This document shows, one piece after another, positions 55,131-64,000 of a DNA stretch of 64,000 nt (the stretch's first letter is position 1; each line of letters begins with the position of its first letter). Origin of the DNA: Rhizomys pruinosus (Eukaryota > Chordata > Mammalia > Rodentia > Spalacidae). The stretch is taken from contig VZQC01005691.1 of assembly GCA_009823505.1 (NCBI GenBank), forward strand, positions 3,586,346 through 3,650,345. Reading direction: 5' to 3'. The position numbers were made by a program, and so were the translations under genes. The notes beneath the pieces are model-generated. The model saw only the letters and a program-made list of their open reading frames with translations, was not told the origin of the DNA and did not search any database.

Positions 55131-57289
55131 CTGTAGTGGAATGTATTTCTTGAAATTAGATTTTTCTACTATTTGATGCTTTTGGTGGAAAATCTCCAGT
55201 GACGTCTCCTGCCACACATGTGCCAAGCTCCCTTCTGCAAGGCTTCTGTGTACACCGTCTTCAACACCTGACATTGTAGGTTTTTTTCTGTATCTTCCCA
55301 TCATACCTAATCAGAATTTAAGCTGGACGAAGACAGGTCTTTTTATCCATGCTTTCATTTCTTCCACGTAAACAACAGCTGTTTGGGAACTGTTCGTATG
55401 CAGTGTTTTCTTAGCATGATTGTTGTGCTCTGGTTAACGAAAGGATAACAAGTCTGGTATTAGATTCTTCATTTATGAAATAAGCTCTCTTAACATTATG
55501 GCTACGGCAATGAGCTTTTCTTAAATCAATGGGGATAGATGACTGGTATTCACTCTCCGCTGGGCATTCTGGTGAAGCTGGAGAACTAGAAGGTACAGTT
55601 AGATAAAAAATTGCCATCAACTCTCCTGTCCAGCCATGGGGGTTCAGAAAGGTCATGTGCTCAAGTGGCAGCTCTGGGATCACAGCTTTCTTTACAGCTT
55701 CCCATAGGCAAGTGAAGGATTTGGTTGCAAGGTGCTCTTCCTGCTTTAGAGATCCTAGTAATACAGTGTATGGATCAGAGCCAACTGAATCCGGTAGAGC
55801 ATCATTCAGTCACTACTAACTTGAAGTTTCTAAAGCATGGCTACGTTATTAGTGGAGGTGAGGAGCGGAGGCGAGGAGCAGTGTTATACAATGGAAAGCA
55901 TGAAGACAGACAAATGCCCGTCCATGTAGTGAAGTTCTTCTGGGGTGGTTATGACTCCATGCATCCCCAGGGAACTGTGGCAGTTGCTGGAGACTTTTGG
56001 GTTTTCCATCTGGAGAGGGTGCTTTTGGAATTAGGAGGCAGAGAGGCTGCTGGATCTCCCGTGGTGCCCATCAGCAGACTGAGCCTGGGAACCACGCCCA
56101 ACAGAAAGGCAGAGGTGTCTCAGAAGAAACTTCTGGGAAAATTTGAGAGAATCAAAATCTGTTGAGGAAGAGCTCAAGAGTTTAAAGCATTTTGCTTCGT
56201 CACCTCTGTTTTATAACTTGCTGTGAAGTGTTTTTTGATCTCCTGCCTGTTTTTTCTCTACTTCTGTTTGTCTTAGCAGTGTGTATATGCCCTTTACAAA
56301 CACAGTCCTCTGCCATGTTTATCCACGGTGTCTCTGTTGCTCCCTGCACATGTGGCACTCTCAAATGGAGCCTGTCACCAGAGATGCTGGCCAAAGTCAC
56401 AAACTGGGAAGAAAGTTGCTTCATAGCGCTCTTCCCTGCTTATTCTGAACACTTGAGGGTGCAGTGTACAAGGCTCCTGAGAGGAGCCTGGGGTTGCCTA
56501 GAGGTTGACGTCCCTGGACTGTATCTTTTGGGAGGAAACACTGGGAACCTGGGAGCCCAGCCCTGGTCCGCTGGGACCTTGGCGGGTGTGGGTGGTACAC
56601 TTGCCTTCCCCATCTCACCAAGTGGTGGGTAGCTACAGGGTGTGCAGCTGCATTGCCCCCACATTGGACACATGGCTCTAGCGTGTCAGCATCACACCCT
56701 GAGAGAAATGTGTGACAGCTACAATCTTGCCATAAATCATTCTGGAGTCAGCACCGTGGAAAACATTTAACAAGCGTATGTTTCTGAGCTGTTGAACCCT
56801 GGCATGCTGACCTAAAGTGAACTAGAAAACATTTTACATCATCTCTCACTTCTGTTCCCTAGATAACACCAAGATGGAGAAAAGAAGAGAGATGACCCCC
56901 AGAAACCTGACTCTTGGGGGACTGTGCCTTCTTTTTGTCTTTTACCTCCAAAGTTTATAGAAAAAGCAACATTGCATTATATACAGATGCTAAAATCAAA
57001 CAATTATATTCTATATTATTTAGATTTGTAAATTTTATTGTATTTGAAATTTGGTTACAAATATCTATACTACTTTTAATCACAGATAAATATATTCATT
57101 ATGTAATACTACATTTTATACATATAAAAAGCATGTTATCTTTATACTCAGGTACAGCTTCTCCAGTAAAAGTAAATAAATGCATTAACTGTGCTATTTA
57201 TGTAGCTATTTATAGCCCTTAAAATTTTTGAAAATACAGGTATTTACACTTAAGTACTACTATTTTTTCAAAGATAAACAGTCGCATCT
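55131..57289. other. Single-copy region, no gene supported
   Basis: 2.2 kb with no recognised repeat. Two plus-strand frames of 146 codons each (55725-56165 and 56192-56632) lie close together, but neither shows a family signature, splice context or codon pattern I can defend. 56940-57280 is AT-rich. Confidence 0.4.
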
Positions 57290-58500
57290 CCAACCAACAT
57301 AAGAGTGTTGCAGCAGCTTGTGTTGCTGGCTGTTTCTCTTCATGTATAATTCTTCACCCAGAAAAAATGCTATCTGATTACAAATTATGTACCTATTCTT
57401 ACTTCTTTTGCCCAAGGCAGCAGTTAATTTTTGCCATAGGTCATAGAGGATAAAGCCCCAAGATCTGGGAGCTTCTTAATTGCATTGCATAGAACTAGCT
57501 GTTGCCAAGCACCTCAAAGGAGTTATTGCACCTTGCTGATAATGTCCTTTCCCTGCAAGCCATGAAATAGATTCTCCCTCTATTGCGATATTAATTAGAC
57601 TTCAAGGATGTTAGAAAAATTACAGCTTAAGCTTCTGCTCAAAAAATTTAGGAAATATTATAGATGAAATCCTGACCAGAACTTAGAGGGAAGTACATTC
57701 ACCTTGAGGTTTTTTTTGTTTGTTTATTTGTTTGGGAAGGAAAAGGGGAAAAATTTCCAGCAATTCACAGGTCTTGTCACATCCCTACAATATATAAGTT
57801 TTGATAGAATCCCAGGTTACCTTTGTCAATTCTGATGTTGTAAAAATGGAATGAATCGGCACGACCCGTGGAAATCGCAAGAAACGCTAGAAATCTGCCG
57901 GGCTGGCCGTATATCAAGCCTACAGTGAGAGAAGGAGAGGGAAGGAGAGTGCGAAGAAGGGCAAAAGGCGAAATGGTTTGTGTCCATTTAAGAAAAAATC
58001 AATAATAGCATAAAATTGATTTAGTGCTTGTCATAAAACATAAGTAAGTGCTGGAAAATAGAGAAAATTGAGTCTCAATTTAATCTGCTCAAAGCTGCAC
58101 TGTACTGATGAAGTGACTGGAGTGAGGAGCGTACCATAAAACCCAAAGACAGATACTTAATTGTCATATTAAGGCTCCTTTCAGCCCGCGGAGTCGAGGG
58201 GTAGGACCCATTAATCATGTGGATAAGGGGCATTGAAATCAAATCTCAATTAAAATCTGTTCAATAATGTCTCTAATATGTTTTTCAAGCATTAATTTTT
58301 CCCATCGATTCTCCACCCCATAAATCAGATATGTTGCTGTACATGTAATAGTTAGCGGAGGACAGGATGAGGGCCTTATGAAGTTAATGCGGCAGAACCA
58401 TTTAATTTACACAGGCTAAAGTTTTATGTCTGTTGCTCATTTCTATTATTTTCTTCAGCTAAAAATTATTTGGGCTATAAAACTAAAAACCAAGTTCATT
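57290..58500. promoter_or_regulatory. Candidate conserved non-coding block (enhancer-like)
   Basis: 1.2 kb free of any recognised SINE, LINE or LTR, in a window that elsewhere carries one every few hundred bases. Many TAAT/ATTA cores: gatattaattagacttc, gatacttaattgtcatatta, gacccattaatcatgtgg, aagcattaatttttccc. Retained CpGs occur at 57866-57905 and 58186-58200. This is the best candidate in the window for constrained regulatory DNA. Confidence 0.42.
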
Positions 58501-58783
58501 TTTCTCCAAGTGTCTATATGTTTAGCAATCAGATTCCAGGTTTTTTTTTTTTTTACCTTTCCTGTCTCCCAAGTTTGACTGTGGAATGTCACTTAGGTGA
58601 CTTGTGACTTGTGTAAGTCACTTAGGCTGTGACTTACACAAGCAGAGGTGTTGGTGGGCAACGGTTTTTTCAGAGGCTGTCTGTGCCTACCAAGAGAGAT
58701 GTTATTTGCCCTGTACCCACTGGGCTCGCACAAGATTTAATGGGAACTGGGTGATAGAGTGCATTGAGGAATCTGTGCTACAC
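58501..58783. other. Single-copy stretch with T-run
   Basis: T-run at about 58542-58553. At 58593-58625 the word gtcacttag/gtgacttgtg recurs in a short local duplication. Confidence 0.4.
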
Positions 58784-58841
58784 ACATGCACACACACACA
58801 CACATATGCATGCACGCATGAACACACACACACACCCATGT
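58784..58841. repeat. CA-rich microsatellite, interrupted
   Basis: (CA)n with TATGCATGCACGCATG interruption between 58804 and 58820. Confidence 0.9.
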
Positions 58842-59090
58842 GACAGTTTCCTAATTTTCTCTAACATCAGTGTGAGAAACCCATTCAAAATTTCTACTGG
58901 CTCTGGAGGAACCCCAGATTCTAGAAATTCTAAGCCTTATTTGTGGGTTTGGAATCTATGAATTGTCATAAGACAAAGTCAGAAGAAATTTTGTTCTGGC
59001 CACAAAGTTGGATATGTCCTTTGAAGGCTGTAATCAGAATATGGATTTTGTAATTGTTTTTCTTGGGGAGGGGAGAAGACATAGGATCTG
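58842..59090. other. Single-copy stretch
   Basis: Nothing recognised. Confidence 0.4.
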
Positions 59091-59222
59091 AGACAAGGTC
59101 TCATATAGAAGATAATAGAGGCTCATCTCAGATTCACTCTGTAGCCCAGGCTGGCTTCAAACTCCTGATCCTCCTTCCCCACCTCCCAGCTGGTGGCCTT
59201 ATAGATGTATACTGCCCATCCA
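59091..59222 (-). mobile_element. B1-type SINE, antisense, diverged
   Basis: Reverse B1-like body: gagacaaggtctcatataga, ctctgtagcccaggctggct, tcaaactcctgatcctcctt. Confidence 0.65.
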
Positions 59223-59439
59223 GTACAGCAAGCATATATCTATTTTTAGCAAATTCTTAGCCAGATGAATCTCTCTTAATAAGGTTGCTTCCATTAGGCA
59301 TGGCTCGTTACTATTTTGCTACAAGTGAAGACAAGAGGTCTAGAGGTGTTGAAAGTAATACTGTGGGTGATTTAGGCTTTCAATCCAAATGTGTACACCT
59401 CATAGTACAAAAATACACACAGGGAATGATGTTGCAGCT
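59223..59439. other. Single-copy stretch
   Basis: Nothing recognised. Confidence 0.4.
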
Positions 59440-59695
59440 AAAAAAATGAGACACTACCAGAAAAAGTTCAACCTCACCAAAATACCTTGTCTCACTGCTT
59501 CTTGATCTGCCCAGATGTGAGCAAAGGCCTCCCACTGCCACCAGCCCAGCCTCAAGCTTCTCCTCTCCATGGTGGATTGCCCTCAAACCATAAGCTAGAA
59601 TAGAGCCTTCTCCGTTAAGGTGCATCTTGTCAGGCATTTGGTCGTAGCATCCTGAAAAGCAGATGATACACCAGTGACTAACTACAGCTGGAGAC
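59440..59695 (+). mobile_element. Decayed MaLR-type LTR fragment, sense
   Basis: Resembles the 3' part of a MaLR-type LTR: gcttctcctctccatggtgg, ccctcaaaccataagctaga, and an ending near agtgactaactacag. The poly(A) signal is decayed. Confidence 0.5.
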
Positions 59696-60182
59696 AAGAG
59701 GGGTTGAAGGCAGCAGACGGGGAGGAAAGCTTAGACAATGCAAGAGAGGAGCAGAGCGCAGAAGGACAGAGTGAGAAAGTCTCATACACACCTGGTCAGA
59801 GCTCCAGGAAGAGGTAACACAGACAGTGGGGGAGAAGCGGCAATCCAGGGGGCAGGGCAGATGCCCTGTGTGAATCAGTGAAGCACCAATCATCAGCTGA
59901 CTCAAGAAGTCCAGGGAGGCCAAGCAGTATTCGTCAGAGCCTGAGGCATTTATCCCAAACTAAACCACACTGCAGAGTAGATTTCGAGTAGCTTACAGAG
60001 CATTTCCAGAACAGTGTCAGCCTGTCAAGAACACACCAGTGACGGCTGGGGCTGAAGGGTGAGCTTTCTTGGGGACCAGGCAGGGTGATGTCATCTTCCA
60101 GTCTTCAGGGTCTGAAGGGTTCTGGAACTTTCTCTCAAGGGCAAAAATGACATGCTTGGAAAGATAAAAACCGGAATCTTTA
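59696..60182. other. Single-copy stretch
   Basis: Nothing recognised. Confidence 0.4.
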
Positions 60183-61600
60183 AAAAAATTAATTGAATTT
60201 TTGTTTATTTCATACATAGCTTCTCAATCACCTTTATGCTCCCTTCTCCACTGGTACCTCTTGCGGCTCCCCTCACTGGAATTTATGCATTCTGTCATTT
60301 ACATTAAGGCCTGTTGGTCAAAGTAGTGTTCCCGGCCATTCCTCAATGCAATGCACTGAGCTCTAGTCAGCCTATCCAGAGTCCCTCACTTTAAGAAGAC
60401 CAGCTCTTCCACACCCAACAGTAATCAGCTGCAAATATTTCTTTAGCTAAGATTGGGTTCTGCTTCTCATTTCCCCAGTTCCATACTGGGGTTCTGTCTA
60501 GTTGAGCATGCATGGGTCTTGTGCATGATGACTCTTCTAGTTTGTCTTCCATTGCTGTGACAAAACACTCTGACTGACACTAACTTGGGGAGGAAAGGGT
60601 TTATTCAGCTTACATCTCCTGGGTCACAGTTCATCACTGAGGGAGCCCAAGGCAGGAACTCAGGGCAGGAGCCTGGAGGTAGGAGCTGAAGCACAGGCCA
60701 TGGAGGAATGCTGTTCACTGGCTTGCTCCCCTGGCTCATGCCCAGTCCGCCTTCTTATACAGTACACAACAACCTGCCCAGGGTGGCACCACTCATTGTG
60801 GGCCGGGCCCTCCCACACTGCTTGACCATCAAGACAATGCTCCACAGATGTGGCCACAGGCCAATCCAATGGAGCCAATTCCCCATTTGAGGCTTCCTCA
60901 GCCCAGGTGTGTCAAGTTGACACTAAAGCTATCCAGCACAATGACATTGCATGTTCTACGAGCAGGGTCCAGGGAGCTTGTAGGATTCCATTTCCATACG
61001 GTCATGCATCACCTCCTTGGCTCTTACAATCTTTCCGCCCACTCTTCTGCAATGGTCCCTGAACCCTGGATGAGTGGAACTTAATACAGGAGACCTTTCC
61101 ACGGATGCACACTCTACAGACTCCTAATCTCCACAGTTTGGCCATTTGTGACCTTTTGAGTTCCTGGCCTGTTGTATGAGGGAGCTTCCTTAATGAGAGT
61201 TAAGAGATTCATTACTGGCCTCTTGGCCCCTTGTTCTATGTTGTGTGAGCCTGAGATGTAGAGGTTGCATTGTAGAAGTGCTGCTTAGGCTTGCATAATT
61301 CACAATGTCTGTGTGTGACCAGTTGTGGTATGCTATAATAGTTTTTATCTGATGTAAAAAGAAGCTTCTTTGATGAGTGATGTCTGGCTGGGATAGTTGT
61401 CTGAAAATATAAGGATACATATTTTGCACTTAGTAAGAGGTTACATTAATCTAGTTGTGAGACATACTTGGGAATTTCTCTAAGATCTATGACCTCTCCA
61501 GCCATGTATATTTGGTTATGTTTACAGTACCACACATGAGTTTCCTCCCATTGAGTGGGCTTTAAGTCCAATTAGCTATTCCCATCAAATATTTGAGACA
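60183..61600 (-). mobile_element. LINE-like repeat, antisense, split by another repeat
   Basis: Parallel to 2485-3420 in order: T-rich left edge, cctcactggaatttatgcat, agcctatccagagtccctca, cagtaatcagctgcaaatat, catgggtcttgtgcatgatg, [insertion 60541-60955], gcttgtaggattccatttcc, aggttgcattgtagaagtgc, gctttaagtccaattagcta. The parallel copy shows that the insertion is secondary. Confidence 0.6.
60541..60955 (-). mobile_element. Rodent interspersed repeat (LTR- or hAT-like), antisense, nested
   Basis: Same family as 11448-11822: cattgctgtgacaaaacact, ctcctgggtcacagttcatc, gggccgggccctcccacact, gtgtcaagttgacac. The word atgac stands on both sides (60527-60531 and 60951-60955 region) and may be a target duplication. 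Confidence 0.72.
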
Positions 61601-63489
61601 TTGAGATTCCCTCAGCTTTGGAATTTCACCAAGTCTTCTGGAAGACACTTTGACATTCACTTTGGACAGTTCAGTTTTGTTTGAAGAATACATAGCCCTG
61701 TAATTTATACCATGTAGAGTTATAATATAAGTTACATTCTAATAAACTGGTTTTCTTAGTCTTTTGGGGTCAGGTAGGCCTGACCCAGACTGGCTATGCA
61801 GGTGTTCACTTTGACATCTTCAACTCTGCTCCTCAGGTTATCCCACCTTCCCTTTCCCCTCCTATCAGCCATATGTAGTCTGATGTCCAGGTGAGAGAAG
61901 CCCAGGTGCCTCCCATTTACATAATTGCTCAGTCCAGTGACGTGCAGAAGGCAAATGCTAACTGGTGTCCCACTGTTAGCCTGCTTTGATCCTGTGGCCT
62001 CTCAGTAATGTCCCCTCTTCAGCCCTCTCAGTTCAGGTACCAGTGTTTTTCCTTGGTGTACATATATGCGGAGAGCACTCAGAGTCTGAAGATGGAGGAA
62101 GGAGATAAGGAGAAGGACTGGATGGCAATTCAGGGACCCCTCTGTGGGTGTAGAAGAATCTAGCACATGGGGGAGGGCAGGGGAAAAGTTGCTGGACTTT
62201 AAAATTAGCAAAAGGTAAGAAACCAGCATTTGAGGGGCCAGTTTTCAATTGAGTTGGCCTGTGATAATGAGGGTCTGGTTTGAAAAGCATTGGGCATGTG
62301 GATGTGAAGACCTGGTGGAGCATTTACCACACAGTGCAGAGCAGGAAGGGAAGCCAAGTCACGGAGACACCAGGACTCAGAGTTGAACATGTAGTCCTTG
62401 ATTTTCTGGACCATACCTTAGAAAAGCAGTTGCGTCTTGACCAGGGACTCTCATCCTGACTGTCGTCATGGTGTTCTGAGATAACCTTCCAAGCACAGAG
62501 AGATGACCTTGTTCAAACACCTACATGAGTTCAAATGCACACACTTTTACTAATAACTTTGTATTAAGCAATCTATCAGATACTTTCAAAGTCCTTAGCC
62601 ATTTCTGTGTGTTGTCTTCTGACCCATATGAGAGTTCTATCAGGTAGACTGAGAAGACATAAAGTCCATTGTACAAGTGCTCAGGACAGGGGATGTACAG
62701 GGTGTTCTGGAGGATAAGAGTGACTTGTCCTCCTGTGTGTCAGAGTCCAAAGACGAGGTCTACAGTGGTGGGAGAATCTGGCTGGCAAGGATTGGTGGAT
62801 CCATTAACCAGAGTAGGAGTGGAGGAGGGACCTTGCAGGGGCAGGGGAGAGGGCATCAGACAACACAGCACCAAGGGCAAGTGGAAAATGGTATTCGTTG
62901 TTACCTTCGGGTTACAAAGATGGGTTTGAGTAGGGCAGTTTAGCACCATCAGCAGCCTGCTCTTAGATGGCAGATTGGGAATGGCCCAAGCAGAATGGAA
63001 CATGAGAAAGGAACCACAGGACACTAGATTGTGTGGTGGCATGCTCTTGGGGTATCCTTTACTAGAAGGGGTCTATATGAGGACAGTTGGGGCAGATCCT
63101 GAGTTCTGAAGATGCTCCTTGCTAGTGGAAACTCTTACACTGGAGGAGCAGAAGGAGAGGAAACACGGGTCTGGCTGGTCCCACATTGTGCACTGTGAGG
63201 ACTAAGAGGGACTGGAAGGGCTCAATGGATACCTGAGAGTAGGTAGGGTTTGGGGAAGCATCCTGGGCAGAAGGTGAGTCCAGGACCTTGGATCAGAAGG
63301 CTGCTGATGCAGAACATAATCTCTACCCATAGCTCCCCAGCTTCCTGGAATCCTGGGGACGGATGTCCAGATTCAGGTCACTGTCGCTGGTTCTGGCTCT
63401 TCTGCAAGACACAAAACACATCCAGGCTGTTTCCTTCTCAGCATCGTGTGCTCCGGGGCCTGCGGGACCAACCTTCCACTCCCTCTCTG
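61601..63489. other. Single-copy region, no gene seen
   Basis: 1.9 kb without a recognised repeat. Short overlapping frames at 62002-63042 and 63250-63696 show no domain. Confidence 0.45.
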
Positions 63490-63900
63490 TGGCCCCTCGA
63501 AGTGGCTCAGCTCAGCAGAGCGATGCCAACCATAGCTCACTTCTTTACCTTGCCCATCGCTGCTGCCTCTCTGGCATTCATCGCCATAAAAGCAATCACA
63601 GCGGAATCATTTGATACGTGTGTGACTCACAAATATAGTTCCCCAAGCCACTGTTCTACATTAGTGGTAGCTAAGCACCCATTGATAGAAGCTTAAAATA
63701 AAGTGCTCCCCGATGGACCCCCACTTTAGTCGGCATTACCCTAGAAAGCAAGAGCTCTTCATACTATAAATGACAGACATTTGGAGGTGGGCCAGAAATA
63801 TTTGGGGGCCCTAGTCATTGTTTTCCTTCCTGCACTGATATAATGATGTCTGTCATAGGGTATTTTTATGCCAATAAATCCTGATGTCATGCAGGCTTAG
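63490..63900. promoter_or_regulatory. Candidate conserved non-coding element
   Basis: Repeat-free: attcatcgccataaaagcaa, cacagcggaatcatttgata, tactataaatgacagacatt, ctgatataatgatgtctgtc, tttatgccaataaatcctga. It contains a HOX/CDX-like ccataaa and a MEIS-like tgacag. Texture evidence only. Confidence 0.33.
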
Positions 63901-63914
63901 AGAAGCTTGGGGCT

Positions 63915-63960
63915 TTTTTTTTCTTTTTTTTTTTTTCTTTCTTTTCTCCTTTCTTTTCAG
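63915..63960. repeat. T-rich/pyrimidine tract
   Basis: Runs of T with interspersed C and CC just before the window ends. Confidence 0.85.
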
Positions 63961-64000
63961 CTTGGAAGGCTGGAGTCTGATTTAGATGCAAACGGATCCT

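Noticed and set aside
55725..56632. Two neighbouring 146-codon plus-strand frames
   Set aside because: Neither resembles a known family and the two are in unrelated frames; chance length is plausible in 64 kb.

Overview
This is rodent nuclear DNA, most likely from a muroid. B1, B2/B3, B4-like and ID-like SINEs lie side by side with L1 remnants, MaLR-type LTRs of about 360 bp and long (TG)n, (GA)n, (CT)n and CCTT-type microsatellites. That mix is typical of muroid genomes and excludes a prokaryotic or plasmid source. I cannot name the species. The youngest SINE here is a B2/B3-type element with a private-looking 17-bp duplication, which I do not recognise from mouse or rat.

The window is almost free of genes. 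I find no intact multi-exon gene, rRNA, tRNA gene or CRISPR array. The one host protein sequence I can recognise is a minus-strand relic (27770-28876) of the oocyte-secreted protein / placenta-specific 1 (OOSP/PLAC1) family. It is open on both sides of, and split by, a solo ERV LTR (28033-28743). The LTR has TG...CA ends and a perfect 6-bp target duplication, and it later received a SINE of its own (28083-28340) with a perfect 15-bp duplication.

Layout. 1-9.1 kb: MaLR LTRs, antisense LINE blocks and SINEs. 9.1-15.8 kb: mostly single-copy sequence with scattered B1/B3 copies. 15.8-17.5 kb: an old interspersed repeat carrying a (CCTT)n tract, then an antisense L1 3' part. 17.8-29.9 kb: dense SINEs, an LTR copy, a 21-bp minisatellite inside a LINE-like repeat, and the OOSP-like relic. 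31-32.7 kb: an L1 ORF2 fragment split by a young SINE, then a 0.7-kb TG-rich array. 32.7-41 kb: single-copy DNA with nested B4/B1/B3 insertions. 41.3-45.3 kb: a SINE cluster and a four-element nest. 45.3-53 kb: single-copy sequence with B4-like SINEs and a 350-bp CAGA/CAGG array. 53.6-58.5 kb: a repeat-poor block rich in TAAT cores that looks like conserved non-coding regulatory DNA. 58.5-64 kb: LINE-like and LTR-like repeats, then single-copy sequence ending in another conserved-looking element.

The pattern is that of a gene desert, perhaps carrying developmental enhancers. No genes here act together in a pathway. Repeat family names are from memory of consensus features, and boundaries are good to about 5-20 bp unless a target-site duplication is given.
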